Shown here: piece by piece, positions 39,880 through 50,009 of the stretch | How positions within the stretch are numbered: the first letter of the stretch is position 1 | Layout of the letters: every line of letters starts with the position of its first letter | Program-made: the position numbers and the translations under genes | The notes under the pieces: generated by a model | Told to the model about the DNA's origin: nothing | Databases searched by the model: none | What the model saw: only the letters and a program-made list of their open reading frames with translations | From: Acridotheres tristis | Lineage: Eukaryota > Chordata > Aves > Passeriformes > Sturnidae | NCBI GenBank assembly: GCA_037013685.1 | Contig: CM072887.1 | Span: 93,578,347 to 93,642,346, forward strand | Reading direction: 5' to 3' | DNA: 64,000 nucleotides

Positions 39880-40594
39880 TTGTCAGATACTTTAATAATG
39901 TTCAACAAGGCCAAGTGCCGAGTCCTGCCCTTGGGTCACAACAATTCCAGGAAGTGCTACAGGCTGGGAGCAGAGTGGTTGGAAAGCTGCCTGTTAAAAA
40001 AGGACCTGGGAGTGCTGGTGACAGCAGCTGAACATGAGCCAGCATATGCCCAGGTGGCCAAGAAGGCCAGTGACACCCTGGCCTGTATCAGCAATGGTGT
40101 GGCCAGCAGGACCAGGGCAGGGATTGTCCCCTGTACTCAGACTGGTGAGGTCACACCAGTGACCAGTTCTGGGCTCTTCACTTCAAGAACGGCAACAGAG
40201 CTGGTGAAGGATCAGATGAGCGTGACATTTGAGGAGTGGCTAAAGGAGCTGGGGACTTTTAGCCTGGAGAAAAGGAGTCTCAGGGGAGGTCTTAGAACTC
40301 TCTGTAACTGCATGAAAGAAGTTATAAGTGATAGGATAAAAGGAAATGGCCTCAGCTTGTGCCAGGGGTAGTTTAGACTGCATATTAGGAAAAATTTCTT
40401 CACCAAAATGGTTGTCAAGCATTGATTGGAACAGGCCATGTAGGGAAGTGGTTGAGTCACCATCCTAGGAGATATGTCAAATGTAGATGTGGCACTTAGT
40501 GGCATGGCTTACTGGTAGACTTGGCAGTGCTGGGTTAATAGTTGGGCTCAGTGATCTTCAAGATCTTTTCCAACCTGAATTGCAATATTTAAAT
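39880..40594 (+). mobile_element. CR1 LINE fragment: end of ORF2 plus 3' UTR, sense, inside last SNTG2 intron
   Basis: A decayed CR1 retrotransposon. One open frame (39880-40371) preserves the post-reverse-transcriptase part of ORF2, with FNKAKCRVLPLGHNNS, EWLESCLLKKDLGVLV, AQVAKKASDTLACI, NGVASRTRAG, ELGTFSLEKRSLRGGL and RIKGNGLSLCQG, in the order of the family. A segment is missing between the VASRTRAG and LVKDQM regions, where CR1 normally has more residues. After the in-frame stop, IRKNFFTK is still readable, then the 3' UTR follows (gatgtggcacttagtggcatgg..., gatcttttccaacctgaatt). The copy is 5'-truncated and lacks the endonuclease and reverse-transcriptase core, so it cannot move by itself. 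It ends about 260 bp before the last SNTG2 exon. Confidence 0.93.
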
Positions 40595-40857
40595 GTTTCG
40601 TTGCACAAGCTGAGTACAATGTAAACAATAAAGTAGCACAGAGTGAAAACTAAATTGATATGGCACTGCCAGTGAACAAGGAATGGATATAGAGTTATTA
40701 TTCTTAACAATTTTGACTTCATAGTTTCCTATAAAGATTCAATTTTCATATTAAGGCCATTATTGTTTTCTAACTAGTCTGTTCTGTATTCATGTAAAAT
40801 GTTTATAAACCTGAATTGAATTCATATTTTTCCTTTTTTTTCTCTTACTTCTTTCAG

Positions 40858-40989
40858 GAACTTGAATTTCAGGATCTGACGGCAGTTTTACACTGTATTC
40901 ACTCCTTTATAGCAGCAAAAGTGGCATCTGTGGATCCAGTATTCATAGACAGTCAGAGTATTGCAAGAAGATACATGTACAGTAACTGA
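40858..40989 (+). CDS. SNTG2: SNTG2 terminal coding exon with stop codon (43 residues)
   Basis: Last coding exon: 43 codons plus TGA (40987-40989). The acceptor is a long pyrimidine tract (ttccttttttttctcttacttctttcag); phase is 0. It encodes ELEFQDLTAVLHCIHSFIAA and then KVASVDPVFIDSQSIARRYM, ending YSN. The VLHCIHSFIAAKVASVDP core is the conserved end of the syntrophin-unique region, and the short DSQS...RRYMYSN tail fits SNTG2 rather than SNTG1, whose tail is longer and Ser/Thr/Ala-rich. With the five upstream exons it gives 244 residues, consistent with residues about 296 to the end of a protein near 540. A CR1 fragment ends about 270 bp before its acceptor. A polyadenylation signal follows closely at 41018. 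Confidence 0.96.
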   Translation, partial: ELEFQDLTAVLHCIHSFIAAKVASVDPVFIDSQSIARRYMYSN

Positions 40990-41017
40990 TACTAGATTAT
41001 ATGTCGTGACTATGGAA

Positions 41018-41023
41018 AATAAA
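41018..41023 (+). promoter_or_regulatory. Candidate SNTG2 polyadenylation signal (AATAAA)
   Basis: A canonical AATAAA hexamer starts 28 nt after the SNTG2 stop codon. It is followed about 15-20 nt later by a cttaacaaaa stretch and a T-rich, G-containing segment (gtagttatttcattc), which fits a cleavage site near 41040 with a downstream U-rich element. Used alone it would leave a 3' UTR of only about 50 nt. A second AATAAA at 41727-41732 (ttttaataaagc) could serve a longer isoform. Which is used cannot be told from sequence alone. Confidence 0.6.
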
Positions 41024-41726
41024 TTATTTTCTTAACAAAAGTAGTTATTTCATTCACAATATTGCAACTTTGTGATTTTATAAGAAGTCTATAGTTGTGT
41101 TATCTGTAATGTTAAGAGTTATCACAATCTGATAATTATTTTTAATCTGAGTTAAAAATTACTAAGTCAAACTGTTATCTCCTGTATTAATTTAAAATTC
41201 TAAGTGAATATTCATTCAGCAATATTTGTAGAGTCATTTTGATTTCTGCACTTGTGATGATACATTCTTCCCCTTATTAGATAGTACTGTGAAGTCAAAT
41301 TTGAAAAGTGTATGTCCAAAATTTGGCCTCTAAGTCTGCTTTGAAAACTATTGGGCATACAGACAATTACTACAGTCTTCACTGTAGAAAATAAGTAATT
41401 ATTGAAGACAACTGCTTCTGTAGGAATTGAACTTGCATCTTCCTTCTATATGTTTGAAAAATTGTAATTCTATCGTTGGGCTCTTTAAAGGCCTGAGATT
41501 TTAGCTCTTGCAAAACACTAAATACTCTATTTCAGATCTAGGAACATAGTTAAGCACACACTTGGCTCTTAGAATACTCAGTAGCCCCAGTGTATGTGCA
41601 AGGTAATGTTAAGTGTGTATTTAAGTATCATGGCAGATCAACTGTGAGGAGCTTTAGACTCAGCTAAAAAGGCTGGCTATAGACACTTAGTTTTAGGAAA
41701 ATTGCCACAGGGTTTTCTTATCTTTT

Positions 41727-41732
41727 AATAAA
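41727..41732 (+). promoter_or_regulatory. Possible distal SNTG2 polyadenylation signal (AATAAA)
   Basis: A second AATAAA lies 738 nt past the stop codon. In A+T-rich DNA such hexamers occur often by chance, so this is only a candidate for alternative polyadenylation. Confidence 0.25.
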
Positions 41733-42893
41733 GCTTCCATGACCCGTTCATTTATTCATTCATAGATTGACTTGACACCTATCCTTTGATGTAACAGTCT
41801 GTATGCTTGGGAACAGTTTTATTTGGAGGAACACTTTTCCAAGATATGGTGAACATAACAAAACATAAATATTTTTCCGGGACATCTGCCTTTCTTTTTC
41901 CTTTAGTTTTAACCTTGACTTATATTCAAGCAAAGTAGATTTTGTCCTTGCTGAGGAAACAGTATCATTTTACTTTTGACATATGCCTAACTTTCCTTCT
42001 GAAATCATAATCTTAAATGTACAGATAATTCTTCCTGCTATTGAAAAAATGATCTTCCACAGTCACCCCTCAGGAATCACAGGCTGAGGCTGAGGACACC
42101 TGCTTTAGGCATTTCAAATGTCAAATATTTAATTTCTAATGAGATCATAAAATTAATTTTAATATTCTTTGCTACATGCTTGTGATATATTAAGCTTTAG
42201 TCTTACTACCTCATTATGTAATTGTGTATAGTTTTCCTTTATTTTCTCCTAGGAAGACAAAGGTGTACCAGAATTGAATATGGACAAGGAAAAGACAAGC
42301 ATTTGCTAAAGCAGCACCATAAACAGGAGGCTGGGGAAGGAAGCATATAAACATAGAGTTATAAAATTGGGCCCCATCGCAAAGTCAAGATAACTGCTTG
42401 TCATTAGAAATGAGTAAAAAGAGGACAGTCTCTGTGTGTCCAAATTATCTTTATGCCTTTATTTAAACTCAGGATTTGGTTAAAAGGCTAAAAATCATCC
42501 CTACAGATGTGATTTTGAGCAAATGGGTAGTACTGTTGATTTAAATTAGAACAAGGCTCATCCATGACTTATAAATTGAGTGGTACAGCCTGGACTTAGG
42601 CACTGGACTTGAATCGTACTGATGATTTGTTAGTGTAATTTCGGGCATTTTTCATTCTAACATGATTAAAATCTGCTGAAAAAATCCTATTCATAATCAA
42701 GCTAAAGTCAGCTCAGCTCTATTCTCAGTACAGGACTTGGTTGTGCTACCCTGTTGAAAACACCAGAGCATTTAATTGGGGGTCGAGGGCAGGCTGTGCC
42801 AGATGGCCTCAGGGATAAAAAACAAGCCCCGACAATTGTATTCATAAATTTAGATGTTAGTGGAGCATTTCAGTGACTTAATCTGACCCATAA

Positions 42894-42916
42894 TTTTTTT
42901 TTTTTTTTTTTTTTTT
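42894..42916. repeat. Poly(T) run, 23 nt
   Basis: The longest homopolymer in the window: twenty-three T residues, directly followed by gcctgtaatc...gggaggttgaggctg (see findings). Confidence 0.95.
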
Positions 42917-45900
42917 GCCTGTAATCATAAAGCCTGGGAGGTTGAGGCTGTGCTGATCTAAAGCTCAAGTTGTGGGAATCTGACTGAATTCTTCTTAGGT
43001 TAGGTTCTTAAAAAAAGTATTCCAAAATTATTCTCAACCTTGAGCCAGTAGGACTGAAGCTTAAAAAAATAATTTTCTGAGGGAGGAAGACTAAGCTCTG
43101 CCAAATTTTGCAACCATTAATCTAAAATCCTGTGCTATATCTGTACTACATTAATTCATAAGTAATTTCAGACAAAGCATGCCTTTTCCACAAAACTTTT
43201 AATGTGTACTCTGATCTTTATAGTGGCCTAAGCAGAGGTTAAAACTGTCTGATTTTCTTTTTAAGTATATTGCTATAAATGCTTCTATCAAAATATTGTC
43301 AGTATTTTATAACAGTTTCCTGCCCACCTGAGTATCTCCTCTGTCACAGTGCTCAAAGTGAGGTGTGTATAATGGCAATGCAATTTTTCTGCTTTTTGTT
43401 TACTTCTGTGGTTGATTTTCTTCTAATATAGTTTGTCTGTATCCTCCAGTAAGCTTTTCCAGAGCAGAGAGGGTGAATGTTAGGAAGGAAGAACTTTTCT
43501 CCGTGCTCTCAGGAGAGGCAAAGTGGTGATTTCTGTCCCTCTTTCCTGTGCACGAAAAATGGGACAAAGAACAGAGCAAAAATTGAAGCAGGGGAGGAAT
43601 GGACAGACAGACAGACTATGAAATCTTTAAAAACTCCTTCACTTAGGTATGCAAGCTAAAAATACCTCTTGGAACGAATTTGTTTCAATTTTGGAACTTC
43701 ATCGGGAAATTCATCTTTCAGTGTAGTTCTCTGAATTGGTATTCATTGAGTTATGGATGCTGAAGAGTTAAAGACTGCAAAGAAAAAATGTAAAATGTAG
43801 AATTTAATCATGTTTTGTTTGGTTTTTTTTAACCTCTGCTTCAAAAATGTTTAAGTACTTTTGTGTTTAAGCATGTGGAGAAGCAATTATCTCATGTGAG
43901 CTAAAGACCTTGTAGTAAATTTATTAAGTGCAAAACAGATTTGTGTAGCATGCAAGATGAAATCAAATATGTGTTCTAATATGATTCAACCACAAAAAAA
44001 TTCTTAAGCAAAATATTTTTATGAAATTTGAATTTATCAAATTCCATGGACATGAACCAAAATCCACTGCTGCTTAAAGTCCCAGTACATTATACAGGAC
44101 TTAGCCTGAAACAAAGATACACGATTTTAAATAATAAACAGAGAAAGAAAATTGCTTTTCTTTTCTAATATTCCCTTGGTGCACAGCTGCCTACATGTTC
44201 ACTTAAAGGATCCATTTCTACTGAAAAAAAGCTGCTGACTTTTCAGCAGGGAATCAAATTCAGAGCTATCTGGGCTGAAAGCTGCAATCTTTTTCTTTGA
44301 ACAGCTGTCATGGTGCCCTGTACAAGTTGCACTTATGCAGGTATTCCAACCTCTAGTTTAAATGGATCACAGACTTTTTTTTAAGTGCAAAGACATGATC
44401 TATTGTACAAGTCTACAAACCAGGAATTATGAGTGGCAGAAGCATCTCAGCTGCATAGATCTCTAGGATTGCAAGACAACAAAGCAGGGAAAGGAACTTA
44501 AAAGTAAGAACTTCATTTTTCTTTCCTCACTACCAATTATTCTTGGAACACTATTTCTGTTATGTTTCTAGGCTAACTGACTGCTTTTTACAAGTCTCTA
44601 AATTCCCAACTATGATAGAAATGTCATACTTGATACTTAAAAATTAATCAATGTAGAAATTAGGTGTCTGGTCTGTATTAGTCATATGGTCTCAACCCCA
44701 TAACCAGTGGATAGAAACCCTGAAATCCAAGGAGTGCTTTATTCCTTCCTGCAATAATGCCTAAAACCATTGGATTGAATAATATTCTGAGAAGGCATCT
44801 TTCTCCATCAACAAGCTATATTACCACACAGATTTTTGACATCTCAATTTCCTATAGATAGGTTCAATATCAGATTTATGTACCAATACAATAAAAAGTA
44901 CCAATCATGAGCAATGTTACAGTATTATGAGAATAAAATAAAACCATCCTGAAGTAAGTGAAATTTAAATTAGAAGTTTGTCATCCTGTTTAACTGGCAG
45001 AGGGGAGGGAAGAAAAGGTCTCAGCCTGTTTTTCCAGCTAGCAGTTACTACCTGGGGCTTAGTAGAAAATATTTCTAAACTAAGAAAGTAGAAATTGTAT
45101 TAATTCATAGATGAGTTCTATGTCTCAGGGGATGCACTGACTCTTGAAACACAAAGCAACTCATAAAAAAAAATTAGAGACATTCTACTGTGTCTTTAAG
45201 CACTTTGTTCAATTAACATTCAGAACGGAGCTAAATTACTACTCTACAACATCCATAAGCAGAGTACATAATCAGCTCACTGTTTTCTTTTTGCACAGAA
45301 GATAGACAAGTATTCCCTGGTGGAGTGAATATGAATATTAAATTGGTTTTAAGGATAAAACTTTCTCTGTGTTTTAAAGTAGAAGTCCTTTACTGAACCA
45401 GTATGTTTTGTTCCTGAATAGAACTGGAAAAAGCTGCTTCTTAAATTGCTCACACTAACACTTGGAGAAGTGCTATGATTTGCATCTGTCTTGTACTCTA
45501 TGTTTATGGCTTCCACAAAAGGCCCAGGAGTTAATAGCACATGTCACATCATGGTGCTTGAGATATATTGATGCTTTCACAGAACTCAGAAGGGGAAATG
45601 TGTGCAGCTAGAGAGAAGTAGGCAACAGCAACATCCAAATGACTGCAGAGCTGAATGTCACAGACATTTCTGCACTTCAGTTCTTCATTCTAGTTAATTA
45701 TTTTTATCAGCATTTGTAGTATTATTAGAGATTTATTTCTCCCCATTACTGAGATATTCATAGCAGGATGAAAGGAAAAGTAACCAGATTCATAACCAAA
45801 CTTATATTTAATTTGTCCTTTACCTTCCTTTGCACCAAGGCACTGTGGAATTTCAGTTAATTCACTCCATACATTAGGTAAAAATGCACTTATGACAGCA

Positions 45901-47874
45901 TCAGATTCTGTGTTCCTGGTCACTTACACAGAGTTCATTTCATCCCAGTTCTGCAAATAATCGTAGTTTATTTGCTTATAGTGTTTTTTGCACTTTAGGG
46001 TTTTAGGGTTTTAGACTTTTACTACTATCTCAAAATACTCTTAACATTCTTTTGCTTCATTACAATATTTGTCACCCTAATTCTATAAAGCCAAGTGTTT
46101 CTAATGTCTTTTGTTGCCATATTAACCATTTTTATTACCTCGATATTTTTGCATTTCTTTTTAATTTCTTAATAAGTTTCTTAGTCAGTGTTTTATATCC
46201 TGTAGAGAAATATATGCAATTGCAACAGGAAATTATCCCTAAAAAGAGAGTTTCTGAATGCTCATATGAACAGGATGTAAACACGGTTTCTCTGCTTTTA
46301 TCATGAAGATCTTTTAGTGATTTTCTTATTGGAAAAACTTGTACCATACTTCAGTTTGTTTCTGGTGTGTCATAGTAAGCACAGCAGTGTAGTTGGTCTT
46401 TGCCATGCTAATTATTATGCGGCCTTCAACAATATATGCCTTTCATCAGTAGTAAATCCATTTATATGGCATGCTCTCATGATTTTACTTAATCTTAAAA
46501 ATACATAGGTTTTCTGATTGTTTTTATTTCTCTTTATTTAAATTTCATGGCCACTCACCAAGCGGTTCTTTTCATTCAGAACTGCTTAGCTCCTCTACCT
46601 TCAAAGAAAATGTTCTCCTAGTTTGACATGACTGATATTTTGTTTTGCAACAATACAGGCAAGTAGGTAAGCTACTGATGTTATTTTTTTCTATTATTTT
46701 CAGTAACAGTCTCCTCTCTACCATCCAAAGCTGCATTACTTTTCCAATAGGCTGAAAATGCCTAGGTGGTGAACTGTGTCTAAGAGAGTCCCATTTTTGC
46801 CTAATGTTTGCTAATCAGTTTCTTCATTTTTATTGGTGCATTTTAATCTGCAATAAACACTATCCTTAGGTTTATCACACCACTTCCATTTTATCAAGGT
46901 CATTTTTCTGAAAGATTATATGTTGTGTTAATTTGTCACAGCTCTTTCAAAAACAATCAATCAAACTTTTTTCTTTTACAGGTATATTCTCATCTCATGG
47001 TCTGAAAAAATTCAATTGCCTGAAAAAGAAATCTCTGTAGTTGTTCTCCAGCAATTTGCTTCATTGATGTTATTTTTTTCTCTCCATTTTATTTTTTTTT
47101 TCTTTTAACAAAAAAATGAGAAGAAAGTAATATTTGGAATTTAATTGCATGCTCCATCCTATTTTTCTTTTTCCTACGTTCCTTTTTAATTCTGACACTC
47201 AAAACACATCCAGAATTATGTCACTGTGTCAGGAAAACATGCCACTCAAAATAAAAAATTAGAATCCAAACTGTGTGAAATAACCTTACAAGTACATACA
47301 TGGGCAGGTTATTGGACACTATTGTTTGGCACCAGAATTTGGAAATTGCCAGAACTGTGTGCATCTCTGCTTTAATTATCTGAACTGGAAATCAAATTGC
47401 AACTGAGGAAATGGGTGTTTCAATAAATATTACAAAAACTAGGAACATTTCTATAGCATAAGGAAGAGGGGACATTTTGATATCAGACATGTGGGGGTTT
47501 TTTAATATTAAAATGTTTTGCAAACCATGTGGACATAACTACCAATTTGTGTCTGGCTGGTTTTTATCACCTAGAAAAGCCAGGGACCAGTAAAAAATAC
47601 ATAGGAAGGAATTTTCCAGACTAATTCAACTATTCCAAAAATTTCTTGTCTAGACAGACATCTTGTCTCTGTCATTTTAAAGCATCATATACTAGACTTT
47701 AAAGGTGAACTCTAGTACCTGATAATATAACCCAGCAGCATTTACTGTGTGCTACTTGGAATTTGCAGACTGTATGATTTTCCATCAGAGAATAACTTCC
47801 ATCTAACAAAAAACAAGCAGACGATGTATTTTAAACACCCATAGAAAGGATACAGAGTTTTAACCCAGGTAAGG

Positions 47875-48680
47875 TAGAGTCATAGTCATCAGGGTAGGCA
47901 GAGATCCCCAGGATCATCAAGTCCAGCTGCCCACCCAGCACTAGCACTGTAACCACTAAACCACTTCACCCAGCTCCAGGTCCAGATGCCTCCTATAAAC
48001 ACCTCTAGGGATGGTGACTCCACCACCTCCCTGGGCAAGCTATTCCAGTGCCTGGCCACCCTTACAGTGACAAGTCCCTTTCTGCTGAACAGCTGTCAAG
48101 CCACTCGTCCCCCAGCTTGTAGCACTTCAGGGTGTGGTTGTGACCCAAGTGCAGGACTCTTCACCTTATTGAACCTCCCATAGTTGTCCTCAGCCCATTG
48201 ATGGAGTCTGTCCAGGTCTCTCTGTAGAGCCTTCCTGCCTTCCTCAGTCAGTTCAATGCTGTCTCCCACCCAGCTTGGTGATCTTCTACAAATTTACTGA
48301 GGGTGCACTCTAACCCAATGTTCAGCACTTCCATAAAGATTTTAAACAGGACCACCCCCAGTACTGATCCCTGAGGAACATCACTAGTGACAGCTGCCAG
48401 CTGGATTTAGCTCCACTCACGACAGCTCTGGGCAGAGCCAGACAGACAGTTTTTACTCTTTGAAGAGCCTACTCATCCAAGCTGCCAGCAAGCAGTCAGT
48501 TTTTCTAAAAGGATGCTCTGGGAGATGGTGTCAAACACTTCCCTGAAGTCTAGATAGACTACATCCACAGCCTTTCCCTCATCAATTAAGCAGGTCACTT
48601 TGTCACAGGAGGACATCAGGTTGGTCAAGCAAGACCTTCCTTAGGTGTTGATAAAACTGTAGTTCCTCTGAGAACAGTGA
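47875..48680 (-). mobile_element. Rearranged CR1 LINE fragment, antisense
   Basis: On the - strand this reads through the C-terminal part of the CR1 reverse transcriptase (around 48.2-48.65 kb; the + strand shows cagcctttccctcatcaattaag, gaacatcactagtgacagctgcc and gagggtgcactctaacccaatg as reverse-complement landmarks) into a short ORF2 segment. It then jumps to the very end of the element (caccacctccctgggcaagctattcc and tagggatggtgactcc) and the 3' UTR with gtcatagtcatc near the terminus. Several hundred bases expected between the two parts are absent, with the junction at about 48069-48073. Frameshifts and stops make it non-functional. Limits are approximate. Confidence 0.9.
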
Positions 48681-49991
48681 GAATCCAAAATGTTAAATGT
48701 CCTTGGGGATTTCTTCACAGGAAGCTCAAGAAATGGCATTCCATAATTGACTTCCCCCTTGCTGAGCAGATCTTACAGTGGGAAACAGATCTGACTGTTC
48801 TAGTATTATGTATAAGTGATTATTTAGATCACCCTAAATGAAAATTGCTAACATCTACTCACACTAGGCACTAATTTTTAATCCCTAGACCTTCACAGTT
48901 GTTTACTGAGCATATTTCAGTTAATAACTGCAGCCAGCTGGGAGTGTGCATATAAATGATTGCTGTGCCTCAGTTGATGAGTGTAAGTCATCATTAAGCT
49001 GTAATAGCTTGATTACCTATGGTTGCTTATCTGTGAATCTATCCTTGGACTTCTCAGGTCAAATAGATTAGCCGCACTAGAAGTGTGCTTCAGTGGTGAG
49101 TTTGTAATTAAATTAAAAATATAAGAAATTCTTAGTGTGGTGAGAGCAAGCAAGTAGTTGTATTAAGAGTAGAAGAAAATAAGCACACTTGATGTGCTTG
49201 AAAAGTCTATTGAAATACATCTTTATGTTTTTAAATTCTAAGGATTTCTAATCATATCAAAATGAGCCATTTATTTTGTACTCATGACAGCATAATTATG
49301 CAGTGTAGGAAAGTCATACTTTAAGTTGTAGTATTGTCACATTTTCAAATGTGAGAGGTCATTCAGAGCATCTGCCTGTTAAGCTGCATCATTGCTTGTG
49401 TTTCTTTAAATGTATGCCAGACTCATTTGTGATGTTATCCAGAGCTGTTGTCACTTCTCCTGGAGAGCCTTCATCCTGCACATTCCTTGTGATCCTATGT
49501 CAGAAAGCAAAGAGCCACCATTTCTTATATGCGTTTTGTCTCAGACTTTTGAAAGTGAGGATGCTTTTAGTTTAGACCTAGAATAAAAATGCTTTCCTTC
49601 CTTGAATCAAAATGGAAAAAAAAAATTTAAAAAAATGGCAAATATTATTTTCCAACCAAAATTATTCCCATATTTCTAAAAGCTATTTAAAGGGGGAATA
49701 AACCCTTTAATTTAGCAGTGTTCCTAAATATTTTCTGTGCTCCCACAAGCCTCCATGTATTAGTCAAATGGGATTACAAGCAATTTAAAAGTTCTAGCAA
49801 CTGTGGCCTCAGCCTGTCTTCTACACACACAAGGTGAAATAAAGGTATGATTCTCAACTCTTACTAGGAGAATGAAGATTAATATTTTTAGAGAAACATA
49901 TACTAAATTGAATTTTTTTTCTTATACTTTTTTTGGTCGTCTATTCTTCTCTTATTGGCTTATTTTCCTAGTTGAACTGTTCTGCCTCCAC

Positions 49992-50009
49992 AAAAAAAAA
50001 AAAAAAAAA
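49992..50009. repeat. Poly(A) run, 18 nt
   Basis: Eighteen A residues. The preceding sequence (tcttctcttattggcttattttcc...) was not recognised as a retroposed gene. Confidence 0.9.

Larger units (their letters stand above)
33492..40857 (+). other. SNTG2 last intron, 7.37 kb
   Basis: Non-coding interval before the terminal exon. It contains an A-rich run (about 35850-35870), an A/C-rich low-complexity tract (36271-36402), a GC-richer unassigned block (38.84-39.13 kb) and a CR1 fragment close to the 3' splice site (39.88-40.59 kb). The stretch 33.8-35.8 kb and most of 36.4-38.8 kb show no exon or nameable repeat. Confidence 0.85.
41041..47874. other. Intergenic region after SNTG2
   Basis: No exon, RNA gene or transposon family recognised apart from a 23-nt poly(T) (42894-42916) and a doubtful 7SL-like segment next to it. 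The sequence is A+T-rich with scattered short open frames (for example near 43.5, 45.4-45.9 and 46.1-46.5 kb) that have no domain content or splice context. The first several hundred bases could be a longer SNTG2 3' UTR. Confidence 0.7.

Noticed and set aside
39880..40371. 163-codon open frame on + strand as a gene
   Set aside because: It is the decayed C-terminal part of CR1 ORF2, a 5'-truncated transposon fragment.
45991..46015. Telomere-like TTTAGGG copies
   Set aside because: Only two to three units, so too short to be an interstitial telomere array.
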